DNA of 64,000 bases from Corynebacterium marambiense. Its GTDB lineage: Bacteria; Actinomycetota; Actinomycetes; Mycobacteriales; Mycobacteriaceae. Shown piece by piece: positions 45,291-54,368 of this stretch. The position numbers and the translations under genes were made by a program. A model generated the notes under the pieces. That model worked only from the letters and a program-made list of their open reading frames with translations, searched no databases and was not told the DNA's origin. Each line of letters starts with the position of its first letter. The stretch's first letter is position 1. The stretch lies in contig NZ_JAEIOT010000004.1 of NCBI RefSeq assembly GCF_016342275.1, positions 496,001 to 560,000 of the forward strand, in the 5' to 3' direction.

Positions 45291-45792
45291 CTATTGGGAA
45301 GGGTGACCGATCCGGGTAGGCCCGTTGTCGAGTGCCGCGGTGATCGTCTGCCTGAACCTCTCCGACAGTTCAGGCAACCTATCGACGGAGAACCAGTGGG
45401 CGTCGGTGTTCTCGTCGTCGGCCGCGTGCGCACATCCGGGTTCTCCCACCACCCGGCACAGAAGTGCGGTGTCCATGTAGGAGGCTACGTTGCCGTTCGG
45501 GTAGGTTACCGGACCCACGGCCCATACCCGTAGTACCCGGTTGACCTTGGCGTCGACGCCGGTCTCCTCGGCAATCTCACGGACTGCAGTGGCGTCGGGT
45601 TGTTCACCGGGATCGACTATCCCGGTGACGGGCGTCCACGCACCCGTGTCGGCACGACGCACAAGAAGCACCTCCGGAGGTTGACCCTGCAGCGGTCGCG
45701 GGACGCAGGACAACGGCGGTGACTCCCGGTAACCATAGTGGCGCATGCTCTATCCGCTCACGCAACTCGAGGATGAAGTCCGGGGTGGGCAT
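45291..45792 (-). pseudogene. NUDIX hydrolase, apparently frameshifted
   Basis: The Nudix box reads GIVDPGE and VREIAEETGVD in a frame ending at 45291. The expected N-terminus (MPTPDFILELRERIEHAPLW, then LPGVTAVVLRP) starts at ATG 45792 in a different frame that runs into ATAAGSTSGG. A single-base indel near 45660-45700 would rejoin the frames. The downstream frame has its own ATG (45746), but its first 25 residues are unlike the family. Either the gene is decaying or there is an assembly error. Confidence 0.68.
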
Positions 45793-45803
45793 CGCACCGT
45801 CAC

Positions 45804-46280
45804 TTAGTTTCCGTCGGCCCGGCTGGCCGCTCGTCGTAGGGCGTCGAGGTCAACGTCCGGTGACGCTGGCTGATCGTCGGTGCCGCCACCGCCGCAGCAT
45901 TCGCCGCCTACCGAGCACCCACCGCTGGCCTCCGCATTCTGGTTGGCCGCGACATCCGCCGCGGCCGCGATCCGCGCACCGAGGCCCGCGCCCGCCCCCA
46001 CGAACACGAGACCGGCGATCGTGGCAATCGCGGGTAGGAGCCACATCCAACCCGACGCACCGATGCTGGTGACGGTGCCGACGAGAGTGAGCGTGCCGCC
46101 GGCGATCCACAGCGGACCGGCGGCTCGGTGTGCGAGTGTCCAGACTTCCTCGGATTTCCGGACCTCGGCCACACGGATACCCAGGACCGGGTTTCCGGGG
46201 AGTTTCCCAGTCCATCCGAGCACACCAGTAACGAGGATGAGCAGCGCGAGAACGAGCAGGACGATGGAGATCACGATCAT
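45804..46280 (-). CDS. SdpI-like membrane protein with Cys-rich C-terminus
   Basis: 158 residues with three or four TM helices. The SdpI/YhfL hallmark GNPVLGIRVAEVRKSEEVWTLAHRAAG is present. The tail has GGCSVGGECCGGGG, an unusual cluster of three cysteines. SdpI proteins in Bacillus confer immunity to the SdpC toxin, but many members have unknown roles. The stop lies only 11 bp before the NUDIX start, and metal genes are close. Confidence 0.75.
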   Translation of the reverse strand: MIVISIVLLVLALLILVTGVLGWTGKLPGNPVLGIRVAEVRKSEEVWTLAHRAAGPLWIAGGTLTLVGTVTSIGASGWMWLLPAIATIAGLVFVGAGAGLGARIAAAADVAANQNAEASGGCSVGGECCGGGGTDDQPASPDVDLDALRRAASRADGN

Positions 46281-46621
46281 GGCTCCAAGTCTAAACCCCA
46301 GGTGTGCAGAACCATGATGATCTCTCCGCCGCAACGACATCTGGGGCGTGCCCAGTGGCGCCCTGGCCGACGCCGGACACCTGAAATATGCCGGCCCGGG
46401 AGAAAAACATTGGTGTGTGCTGGACCTGATCCCGTATCGTAAGTATCAGATGTCGAAAATCTGTGGCTTCACACAGGTCCGACTCAGCCCACGCCTGTGT
46501 ATCCCCGGTCGGTTCCGCCGCCGGAGTGGTCGCCGGCGTCGGAATCCTCTATCCGTCCCGTATCTCCGTGAAAGCCCGGCTATACGGTGCACCGGAACAC
46601 CCACCGACCTAGGTAGAACAC
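46281..46621. other. Intergenic region upstream of symporter gene
   Basis: 341 bp. A TATACGGT-like segment (about 46580) could be a -10 for the symporter. No gene is supported. Confidence 0.35.
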
Positions 46622-47869
46622 ATGGACTTAAAAAGACTGTCTTCTTCACTGCTGTTCAAGATTATCGTCGCGATCATTCTCGGCATCATCTGTAGCTTCT
46701 TCTTCCCGGATTCGCTCGCCCGCGTCTTCGTCACCTTCAACGAGCTGTTTGGCAACTTCCTCGGATTCTTCATTCCGGTGCTGATCTTCGCCCTGATCAC
46801 ACCCGCCATCGCGGGCCTGGGTCGGGGTGCCGGCAAGTGGCTCGCCGTGACGACCGGCATCGCCTACGGCTCGACGGTCTTCGCAGGTCTGCTCGCGTTC
46901 GGGGCATCCTCGCTGCTATACCCCTCTCTGCTTCGGAACCAGGGAATGGTTGATGCGGTGGACGTCGGTGAGGGAGCATTGAGTAGCTACTTTACGATCG
47001 ACATGCCGGCGCCCTTTGGGGTCATGACGGCCCTGCTGCTGTCCTTCACCCTCGGTGTCGCAATGACTGCGGTCAAGAGCGATACCCTCTACAACACGGT
47101 TCGCGACCTCGAGCGCGTGATTATGCGGGTCATCGCGCGATTCATCATCCCGTTGCTGCCCATCTTCATCTTCGGTCTGTTCCTTTCCATGGGCATGAAC
47201 GGCAACCTGACCTCCACGCTGACGTCCTTCGGCACCGTGCTGATCATCGCCATCCTGATGACCTTCATCCTCCTGGTCATCCAGTTCGTCATTGCCGGTG
47301 CTGCCGCCGGCCGGAATCCGGTGCGGGCGTTCCTCAACATGCTGCCCGCGTACGGCACCGCTCTCGGAACCTCCTCGTCCGCCGCGACGATCCCGGTTAC
47401 CTACGCCTGCACGAAGCGCAACGGCGTCGCCCCGACGGTCGCCGGTTTTACCGTCCCGCTGTGCGCTACCACGCACCTGTCGGGTTCCATGCTGAAGATC
47501 TCACTGTTTGCCTTTGCGATCATGTACATGAACGACATGCAGCTGACCTTCCCGATGGCGATCGGCTTCATCCTGATGCTCGGTATCACGATGGTCGCCG
47601 CGCCGGGTGTTCCTGGTGGCGCGATCATGGCCGCCACTGGGCTGCTTGCCTCCATGCTCGGCTTCAACGATGAGCAGGTTGCCCTGATGATCGCCGCCTA
47701 CATCGCGATCGACTCTTTCGGGACCGCCTGCAACGTCACCGGCGACGGTGCGATCGCCATGGTCGTGAACAAACTCGCCAAGGGTCAGATCTCCCGCTCC
47801 GAGCAACAGGAGACCCTCGGCTACGAGGTGGACATCATCGAAGAGGAGGAGCTCGAATCTAAAATTTAG
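46622..47869 (+). CDS. Dicarboxylate/amino acid:cation symporter (DAACS/GltP-type)
   Basis: 415 residues with eight TM helices and two re-entrant loops. The conserved serine-rich hairpin GTSSSAATIPVT and the substrate/Na-binding NVTGDGAIAM are present, with a PGVPGGAIM motif. Transport of glutamate, serine/threonine or C4-dicarboxylates is likely, but the specific substrate cannot be read. The C-terminus is acidic (DIIEEEELESKI). Confidence 0.86.
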   Translation: MDLKRLSSSLLFKIIVAIILGIICSFFFPDSLARVFVTFNELFGNFLGFFIPVLIFALITPAIAGLGRGAGKWLAVTTGIAYGSTVFAGLLAFGASSLLYPSLLRNQGMVDAVDVGEGALSSYFTIDMPAPFGVMTALLLSFTLGVAMTAVKSDTLYNTVRDLERVIMRVIARFIIPLLPIFIFGLFLSMGMNGNLTSTLTSFGTVLIIAILMTFILLVIQFVIAGAAAGRNPVRAFLNMLPAYGTALGTSSSAATIPVTYACTKRNGVAPTVAGFTVPLCATTHLSGSMLKISLFAFAIMYMNDMQLTFPMAIGFILMLGITMVAAPGVPGGAIMAATGLLASMLGFNDEQVALMIAAYIAIDSFGTACNVTGDGAIAMVVNKLAKGQISRSEQQETLGYEVDIIEEEELESKI

Positions 47870-47903
47870 AAGATTCGGGCACTCGCCCGTTGCCCTCAGT
47901 CTC

Positions 47904-47947
47904 GCCCGCCCGACGTCCCCGTGGACTCCGGGCGGGCATCGGCTTTT
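47904..47947 (+). terminator. Rho-independent terminator after symporter
   Basis: GCCCGCCCG/CGGGCGGGC stem (47904-47912 and 47929-47937) followed by TTTT (47944-47947). Confidence 0.8.
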
Positions 47948-47951
47948 GGGG

Positions 47952-47967
47952 TATTTCACGTGAAGCA
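47952..47967. promoter_or_regulatory. parS-like site 7, imperfect
   Basis: TATTTCACGTGAAGCA matches 14/16, with the inner 11 bases intact. It is intergenic. Confidence 0.55.
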
Positions 47968-48014
47968 TCCCCGGAGTCCGGTTCCGACCCGTATTACCGT
48001 GCTTTCGACCTATC

Positions 48015-48875
48015 ATGTGTCGGGTGACCAAGACTCGAACATTATTAGCATCGCTGCTCGCCGCGGCCTGTGGCGCTCTGGTGGCCCCGAGTGCCGACGC
48101 GCTAACACTCAACCCGTGGGCGGTGCCGGACCGGACCGAGATCAGTGTGCGGAACGTCGATGGGACGGTGTTCAGCGTCCGGGGTGACCGTCCCGGCCCC
48201 GCACTCTCGCTGGCGAAGCTCTATCTGGCGTACGGTGTTCTCGCCGCCGGGGATCCCGCGGACCGCGACGCCGTGACCCACATGATCCGGACCTCCGACG
48301 ATCTGACCGCCTCGCGGTTGTCCGCGAAACATCCGACCGCGATCGCGGACACCATCAACCGTTTCGGTCTCCGCCAGAGTCATGCCGGCCCCAACTGGGG
48401 ATCCGGTGTCACGACCACGGATGACGTCGTCCGGTTCCTCACCGCGGTGCGCGACGATCCGACGGCCGCCCCGATCGTGGGCGCCATGGCGACCGCGAGT
48501 CCCTTCGCCGCGGACGGCTATCACCAGAACTACGGGACCGCGACGCTCCCCGGTGCCTGGGCCACGAAGTTCGCTTGGTCCGACGACGGCACCGTCAATG
48601 CGACCGGAACATACGGGAACGGATGGACCGCCGCGGCCCGCACCTACGGCCCGCCGGATCAGCTCACCCGGGACGTCCATGCCGCCGTGGGTGAATCCCC
48701 CGCTCCGCAGGCACCGGAGCTCGCGGGACCACCGCCCGGATCCAGTTCGTGGGCCATCACCGGGGAACAGCTGAAGCACCAGGTCCGGTGCGTGGATCCC
48801 CTCAACCTGCGATACGGGGTACCCGACACGGTACTCATCCCGAGGATGCTGGCCTCTGCGTTCCCCCGCTGCTGA
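48015..48875 (+). CDS. Secreted serine hydrolase of class A beta-lactamase-like fold
   Basis: 286 residues. An N-terminal signal segment ([20 protein letters not shown]) precedes SLAK, an SxxK active-site pair; SDD resembles SDN, and KFAW could replace KTG. The omega-loop ExxLN is not visible, so true beta-lactamase activity is doubtful. Two C-terminal Cys (VRCVDP and FPRC) may form a disulfide. GTG 48024 is an alternative start. It lies directly before leuS. Confidence 0.65.
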   Translation: MCRVTKTRTLLASLLAAACGALVAPSADALTLNPWAVPDRTEISVRNVDGTVFSVRGDRPGPALSLAKLYLAYGVLAAGDPADRDAVTHMIRTSDDLTASRLSAKHPTAIADTINRFGLRQSHAGPNWGSGVTTTDDVVRFLTAVRDDPTAAPIVGAMATASPFAADGYHQNYGTATLPGAWATKFAWSDDGTVNATGTYGNGWTAAARTYGPPDQLTRDVHAAVGESPAPQAPELAGPPPGSSSWAITGEQLKHQVRCVDPLNLRYGVPDTVLIPRMLASAFPRC

Positions 48876-48879
48876 CCGC

Positions 48880-48927
48880 ATCCCGGGTACCGCGCACGAC
48901 CGGATCCCGGGTACCGCGCACGACCGG
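48880..48927 (+). repeat. 24-bp tandem repeat, two copies
   Basis: Two identical 24-bp units (48880-48903 and 48904-48927) follow the secreted-protein stop, with a partial third (ATCCTGG). They precede the leuS promoter. Confidence 0.85.
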
Positions 48928-48963
48928 ATCCTGGCCTGTGCTGATCGGCATGGCGGGCGGCTA

Positions 48964-48969
48964 TAGACT
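48964..48969 (+). promoter_or_regulatory. -10 element for leuS, leaderless
   Basis: TAGACT seven bases before the leuS ATG. No ribosome site is visible, so a leaderless transcript is likely. Confidence 0.55.
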
Positions 48970-48976
48970 GTGCCCT

Positions 48977-51850
48977 ATGACTACACCGAGCGAGACTCCC
49001 GCACACCGTTACACCGCGGAGCTGGCGGGCAGCATTGAACGCACCTGGCAGAACCACTGGCGTGAACACGGTACCTTCAACGCGCCCAACCCGGTCGGCG
49101 ACCTCGCCCCCTCCGACGGTAGGGCGCTACCGGAGGACAAGCTCTTCGTCCAGGACATGTTCCCCTTCCCTTCCGGGGCGGGGCTGCACGTTGGGCACCC
49201 GCTCGGGTACATCGCCACCGACGTCTACGGCCGCTACAACCGGATGCTCGGCAAGAATGTCCTGCACACCCTCGGATACGACGCCTTCGGGCTGCCTGCC
49301 GAGCAGTACGCGATCCAGACGGGAACGCACCCCCGGATTAAGACGCAGGAATCCATCGACAACATGGAGCGCCAGCTCGGCCGCCTCGGCCTCGGCCACG
49401 ACCGTCGCCGCGTGATCGCCACGACGGACACCGACTACTACCGCTGGACGCAGTGGATTTTCCTGCAGATCTTCAACTCCTTCTTTGATCCTGCGCAGAA
49501 CAAGGCCCGCCCGATCGCCGAACTCACCCCGCTGCTCGAATCCGGCGAACTTCCCGTGCCGGCTGAACTGGCGGAAAAGTTCGGCACCTCCGAGTTCACC
49601 ACTCTCGACCGGGTGCAGCGAGCCGAGGTCGTCGACGCCTACCGCCTGGTCTACCGCTCGAACTCCACCGTCAACTGGTGCCCCGGACTCGGCACCGTCC
49701 TCGCCAACGAGGAGGTCACCTCCGACGGTAAGTCCGAGCGCGGCAACTTCCCCGTCTTCCGCAAGAACCTCTCGCAGTGGATGATGCGGATCACCGCCTA
49801 CTCCGACCGCCTGATCGACGATCTGGATCTGCTGGACTGGCCCGAGAAGGTCAAGTCCATGCAGCGCAACTGGATCGGCCGGTCCCGCGGAGCGGAGGTC
49901 ACCTTCGACGCCAACGGTCACGCCATAGACGTATTCACCACCCGCCCGGACACCCTCTTCGGTGCGACCTACGTCGTGCTCGCCCCGGAGCATGAACTCG
50001 TCGATGTTCTCGTCGCCGAGGGAACCGGCTCCTACGAGGGGATCGACGAACGTTGGACCTACGGCCAGTCCTCCCCCGCCGAGGCCGTCGCCGCCTACCG
50101 CGCAGCGATCGTCGCCAAGTCGGATCTCGAGCGTCAGGAGAACAAGGAGAAGACCGGTGTGTTCACCGGTTCCTACGCCACGAACCCGGTCAACGGTGAG
50201 CAGGTTCCCGTGTTCATCGCGGACTATGTGCTGACTGGCTACGGAACAGGTGCGATCATGGCGGTTCCGGGCCACGATGACCGAGACTATGAGTTCGCCA
50301 CCGTTTTCGGGTTGCCGATCCTTGAGGTTGTCGCCGGCGGTGACCTCACCGAGGCCGCCTTCACCGGCGCAGGAACGGCCGTGAACTCCGCGAACGGCAA
50401 CGGTCTGGATATCAACGGCCTCGGACTCGCCGACGCGAAGGCGACGACCATCGCCTGGCTCGAGGAACAGGGCACCGGCCGGGGCACCATTCAGTACAAG
50501 CTCCGGGACTGGCTCTTCGCCCGCCAGCGGTACTGGGGCGAACCCTTCCCCATCGTCTACGACGCCGACGGTGTCGCACACGCCCTGCCCGAGTCGATGC
50601 TCCCCGTCGAGCTGCCGGAGGTGGATGACTACCGCCCCGTCTCCTTCGACCCGGAGGACGCGGACAGTGAACCACACCCGCCGCTCGCCAAGGCTGACGA
50701 CTGGGTCGAGGTTGAGCTCGATCTCGGTGACGGGCCGCAGACCTACACCCGGGACACCAACGTCATGCCCCAGTGGGCCGGATCATCCTGGTACCAGCTC
50801 CGGTACATTGATCCGACGAGCTCCGGGGCGTTCTGTGCCCCGGAGAACGAGGCCTACTGGACCGGTCCCCGTCCCGCGGAGCATGGTGCGAAGGACCCGG
50901 GTGGTGTCGATCTCTACGTCGGTGGCGTGGAGCACGCCGTGCTCCACCTGCTGTACTCACGGTTCTGGCACAAGGTGCTCTTCGACCTCGGCTACGTCAG
51001 CTCCGTGGAGCCCTACCGGCACCTGTTCAACCAGGGGTACATCCAGGCCTACGCCTACACGGATGACCGTGGCGTCTACGTGCCCGCGGCCGAAGTCGAG
51101 GAAATCGACGGCGAGTTCTTCCACGACGGCCAACGGGTCAACCGGGAATACGGCAAGATGGGCAAGTCACTGAAGAACTCCGTGTCCCCGGACGAGATCT
51201 GCGACAACTATGGCGCGGACACGCTGCGCGTCTACGAGATGGCGATGGGCCCCCTTGACGCTTCCCGGCCGTGGGCCACGAAGGACGTCATCGGTGCGCA
51301 CCGGTTCCTGCAGCGCCTGTGGCGTCTCGCGATCGACGAGAACACCGGCGCCGTGATTGTCGCCGACACCGCACTCACCGACGATGACACCCGGGCCCTG
51401 CACCGCACCGTCGCCGGTGTCCGCGAGGACTATGCCGAGCTACGGGACAACACAGTGGTAGCCAAGCTCATCGAGTACGTCAACCACCTCACCAAGGTCT
51501 ACCCCGCGGGAGCACCCCGTGCTGCCGTCGAACCCCTCGTGCAGATGGTCGCGCCCATCGCCCCACACATTGCCGAGGAACTCTGGAAGCGCCTCGGACA
51601 CACCGAGACCATCACCTACACGGACTTCCCCACCTTCGACGAGAAGTGGCTCACCGATGACACCGTCGAACTCCCCGTACAGGTCAACGGCAAGGTCCGC
51701 GGTCGGGTCACCGTCGCCGTGGACGCCCCGAAGGAGGAGATCATCGCCGCCGCGAAGGCCGAATCCAACGTGGCCGGGCACATCGACGGCAAGACCGTGG
51801 TCAAGGAGATCATTGTGCCCGGTCGTCTGGTCAACCTCGTGGTGAAGTAG
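48977..51850 (+). CDS. leuS: Leucyl-tRNA synthetase
   Basis: 957 residues. The HIGH-like motif HVGHP is present ([14 protein letters not shown]), the CP1 editing domain lies at about 240-450, and the KMSKS-like motif KMGKS ([15 protein letters not shown]) is present, which is usual in actinobacteria. The anticodon-binding and C-terminal domains complete a normal length. It charges tRNA-Leu. ATG 48977 was chosen because the promoter lies just before it and the longer frame would pass through the tandem repeat. Confidence 0.97.
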   Translation: MTTPSETPAHRYTAELAGSIERTWQNHWREHGTFNAPNPVGDLAPSDGRALPEDKLFVQDMFPFPSGAGLHVGHPLGYIATDVYGRYNRMLGKNVLHTLGYDAFGLPAEQYAIQTGTHPRIKTQESIDNMERQLGRLGLGHDRRRVIATTDTDYYRWTQWIFLQIFNSFFDPAQNKARPIAELTPLLESGELPVPAELAEKFGTSEFTTLDRVQRAEVVDAYRLVYRSNSTVNWCPGLGTVLANEEVTSDGKSERGNFPVFRKNLSQWMMRITAYSDRLIDDLDLLDWPEKVKSMQRNWIGRSRGAEVTFDANGHAIDVFTTRPDTLFGATYVVLAPEHELVDVLVAEGTGSYEGIDERWTYGQSSPAEAVAAYRAAIVAKSDLERQENKEKTGVFTGSYATNPVNGEQVPVFIADYVLTGYGTGAIMAVPGHDDRDYEFATVFGLPILEVVAGGDLTEAAFTGAGTAVNSANGNGLDINGLGLADAKATTIAWLEEQGTGRGTIQYKLRDWLFARQRYWGEPFPIVYDADGVAHALPESMLPVELPEVDDYRPVSFDPEDADSEPHPPLAKADDWVEVELDLGDGPQTYTRDTNVMPQWAGSSWYQLRYIDPTSSGAFCAPENEAYWTGPRPAEHGAKDPGGVDLYVGGVEHAVLHLLYSRFWHKVLFDLGYVSSVEPYRHLFNQGYIQAYAYTDDRGVYVPAAEVEEIDGEFFHDGQRVNREYGKMGKSLKNSVSPDEICDNYGADTLRVYEMAMGPLDASRPWATKDVIGAHRFLQRLWRLAIDENTGAVIVADTALTDDDTRALHRTVAGVREDYAELRDNTVVAKLIEYVNHLTKVYPAGAPRAAVEPLVQMVAPIAPHIAEELWKRLGHTETITYTDFPTFDEKWLTDDTVELPVQVNGKVRGRVTVAVDAPKEEIIAAAKAESNVAGHIDGKTVVKEIIVPGRLVNLVVK

Positions 51851-51876
51851 TCGGCAGGGCCTTTTGGAGCGACGCA

Positions 51877-51926
51877 GGCCCCGGGGAATGCCCCACCCCG
51901 GAGTCGACCGTGTCGGTGCTGGGGCC
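51877..51926. terminator. Terminator between leuS and unknown gene
   Basis: GGCCCC/GGGGCC outer arms (51877-51882, 51921-51926) with a nested CCGGGG/CCCCGG hairpin, between convergent genes. Confidence 0.55.
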
Positions 51927-52853
51927 CTAGTCGCTGCCGCCGAGAAGCGAGGCGAACGTCCACTCCGAGTTGATCGCGTGGGCTAGGTACTCCATCAGCC
52001 GCCGGAGGTAGAGCTCCTCGGGACCGTGGTCAGGCACCCTCTGTTCAATGACCCGGAGTGCTACCGTCAGTGGCGTTCCGTCGCTCGGTACCTGCGGCAA
52101 TGCCTGGCCTCGGTAGGCCGCGAAGAAGAAGTAGGGGTCGCAGCGGGTCAGATCGGTGACCGTCGGCCACACCCGGGGATCCGCGAGCTGGGCGAGGAAC
52201 GTACTGGCCGTATCCGTCAACCAGGGCTGCGAGGTGGGGCTTCCGGTGAAGAACAGATCCAGCTTCCCTACCGGATAGAAGCTCAGGCACGGATCCCAGC
52301 GCACGGCGTCCCGGCACGGAACCAGGGAGTCGAACAACTCCCCGAACTGGAAGGGAAGTTCACCGCTGACGGCGACCTCCCAGGGAACGCCCAGCTCTCC
52401 CCGTCCCATGATGTAGGTCTGGCCGTTGATCCGGTAGTCCATGCTGCCCTCGTCATTGAAGATCAGCCAGAACAACAGGCGCTGTTCGAAAAGGACCCCG
52501 GACAGCGTGAGACAGAACACCCGCAGTTGCTCGAGGGCGGAGTGAGTGCGGGGTGCGTGCAGAGCCGGAACCCCCGAAGCCGGATCGGTGGCGAGCAGCT
52601 CGTCAACGGCCCACAGGTGCAGCAGACCCTCCTCGAGGCAGGTCACCGGAACGTGATGCCCCGTCGTCGCCAGAGCGAGGGCGGCCTCGCCGCGATCCGC
52701 TCGGGCGGGCATCGCCGCGAGTTCCTCACGATCGAGGACGGGCCAGTTCTCGAGTGGGTCCCTGCCGGTGGCGAAGAGCTGCATCGCACCGTGGAAGGTG
52801 GGACCGGCGGTGAATTCCAGCATCCAGTCGATGTCGCGGGGAACGATGATCAC
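51927..52853 (-). CDS. Conserved hypothetical protein, 308 residues
   Basis: No family recognised. The protein has no signal peptide or clear TM helix. It has a hydrophobic patch at about 110-130 (VFCLTLSGVLFEQRLLFWLIF) and several aromatic/Asp segments (FYPVGKLDLFFTGSP, RCDPYFFFAAYRGQAL). The GTG start at 52853 gives MIIVPRDIDW. It is monocistronic and convergent with leuS. About 250 bp upstream, between it and the arsA-like gene's end, no gene is seen; a CACTGG/CCAGTG hairpin lies near 52930-52950. Confidence 0.6.
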   Translation of the reverse strand: MIIVPRDIDWMLEFTAGPTFHGAMQLFATGRDPLENWPVLDREELAAMPARADRGEAALALATTGHHVPVTCLEEGLLHLWAVDELLATDPASGVPALHAPRTHSALEQLRVFCLTLSGVLFEQRLLFWLIFNDEGSMDYRINGQTYIMGRGELGVPWEVAVSGELPFQFGELFDSLVPCRDAVRWDPCLSFYPVGKLDLFFTGSPTSQPWLTDTASTFLAQLADPRVWPTVTDLTRCDPYFFFAAYRGQALPQVPSDGTPLTVALRVIEQRVPDHGPEELYLRRLMEYLAHAINSEWTFASLLGGSD

Positions 52854-53102
52854 GGTGGGTCCGTTCTTGGGTCAGGCCCGTCCCGGAAGGAGTGGGAACG
52901 GATCCGGGGTGGCGGGTTGGTCCGCTGCTCGTCCACTGGTTTATCCAGTGAAAAACAGTGAGAGGAATCACTAACTTCTCCCGATTAAATTAGCGGACCC
53001 TTGCCTAAGTTCCAAGAGCTCGGGCGGAATTGACGGAAAAATTGTCAGGTGACGCTCTAATTGTCGGTGGTGAGAGCGTCTTCTGGTCGAATCCTGCTCC
53101 GA

Positions 53103-54101
53103 CTAGAGGTGCTCCCCCAATGCCAGCAGGGCCGCACGTGAGGTCGCTTCCCCGGGCAGCAGCGGCAGTTCGATGACCGGTGCATCCGGCAACCGTGTGC
53201 GTAGCAGTCGCACGAAACCATCCTCGAGTTCGGCACGGGCGGCGAGGAAATCCCCCTGATCCCGTGGTGAGCGACGGTTGACCACGCATGCGGCGACCGC
53301 CACCCCGGTACTGGTCAGTTCGGCGTGGAGTTCCACCGTCTCGAGGACAGGCATGCGTTCCGCGGTGAGGACGATGACGAAGGAACAGATGTTCGGGTTG
53401 GTGAGAGTGTCCCGGAATCGTCCGAACAGCCGCCTGCGCGCCTCCAGGATCTCCCGCAGGCGTTCGTTGCGGCGGCGTACCGGATCCGTCGAGCTCCCGG
53501 TTGCGCCTCGGGAACCGAGGAGATCGCGATCACGCCGTGATACGGCTCCCAACGCATCGGCCGCCTCAGCGAGTTTCTCCGCCTGCGCCCGTCGGCCCAG
53601 TAGCCCATCCGTCCATGCGGCCATCATCTCCGGTAGCGCCATCAGCCTCGACGTGTGCCCGGAGGGGGCGGTGTCGACGATGATGTGGTCGTAGTCCCCC
53701 ACCGAACCATCCACGATGCGGGCGATCCGTTCGAGGATCGCCGCCTCGTGGGTGCCGGGGGACGCCGCCGAGAGCTTCAGGTGTCGGGAGACCTCCGCGT
53801 GCAGATGCCGGGGCATCATTTCGTGCATGGTCTCCTCGACCCGTGCGAGGTGTGCGGCGGTGGTCGCAGCCGGGTCGATCTCCACGGCCGCGAGCCCAGT
53901 GGCCAGATCGGTGACGGAATCCCCGATCCGTGTGTTCCATAGGTGGCCGAGGTTGTGTGCCGGATCGGTGGAGACGAGCAGCACCCGCCGACCGCGCCGG
54001 GCGAGCGCCGCCGCCGTCGCTGAGGCGAGGGTCGTTTTGCCGACGCCGCCCTTTCCGCCGAAGAACACCACCCGTCGGCGGTCGATGAGTTCTAGCAGCA
54101 C
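53103..54101 (-). CDS. ArsA/Get3-family ATPase
   Basis: 332 residues. The P-loop is GGKGGVGKTT (deviant Walker A), with DPAHNLG (switch I) and IIVDTAPSGHT (switch II). It is ArsA/Get3-like but single-domain, and Get3's CxxC motif is not evident. No arsenic genes are nearby. GTG 54101 overlaps the upstream CC-stop gene by 10 bp, so it belongs with cstA and the small protein; a role in membrane-protein handling is an inference. Confidence 0.85.
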   Translation of the reverse strand: MLLELIDRRRVVFFGGKGGVGKTTLASATAAALARRGRRVLLVSTDPAHNLGHLWNTRIGDSVTDLATGLAAVEIDPAATTAAHLARVEETMHEMMPRHLHAEVSRHLKLSAASPGTHEAAILERIARIVDGSVGDYDHIIVDTAPSGHTSRLMALPEMMAAWTDGLLGRRAQAEKLAEAADALGAVSRRDRDLLGSRGATGSSTDPVRRRNERLREILEARRRLFGRFRDTLTNPNICSFVIVLTAERMPVLETVELHAELTSTGVAVAACVVNRRSPRDQGDFLAARAELEDGFVRLLRTRLPDAPVIELPLLPGEATSRAALLALGEHL

Positions 54102-54367
54102 GACAGGCCCTCGACAGGTGAGCGTTCCATCCCCATGCGCCGGTGCCAGTCGTGGAAGCGGTCGTACATGACCGGAAGGAGCTCGAGGGTGTGGTAGCTG
54201 GCGGGGTTCGGTACCCCGAGTGCCTCCCCCATGACGAGCATCATGAACAGGTCATCCTCGTCCCGGGCGGCCCGTTGGAATGCCGCCCGGTACGGGCCGG
54301 CGTAGAACTCGGACAGTCCGTCGGACAGTGCGCGCAGCCGGACACGCAGATCGCCGATCCAGGTCAC
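54092..54367 (-). CDS. Small CC-stop protein (cory-CC-star-like) between cstA and arsA
   Basis: 91 residues ending LSCC and stop. Members of a corynebacterial family with a terminal Cys-Cys lie in this setting. The position directly behind cstA also parallels YbdD/YjiX (Sel_put) proteins, which likewise end in CC or UC, though overall sequence resemblance is not obvious. Conserved-looking parts are GPYRAAFQRAARDEDDLF and LLPVMYDRFHDWHRRMGM. It starts one base after the cstA stop. Function unknown; a redox or metal role for the CC pair is a guess. Confidence 0.7.
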   Translation of the reverse strand: MTWIGDLRVRLRALSDGLSEFYAGPYRAAFQRAARDEDDLFMMLVMGEALGVPNPASYHTLELLPVMYDRFHDWHRRMGMERSPVEGLSCC

Positions 54368-54368
54368 G

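Noticed and set aside
49127..50677. 516-residue antisense frame over leuS
   Set aside because: It is a high-GC shadow of leuS without motifs.
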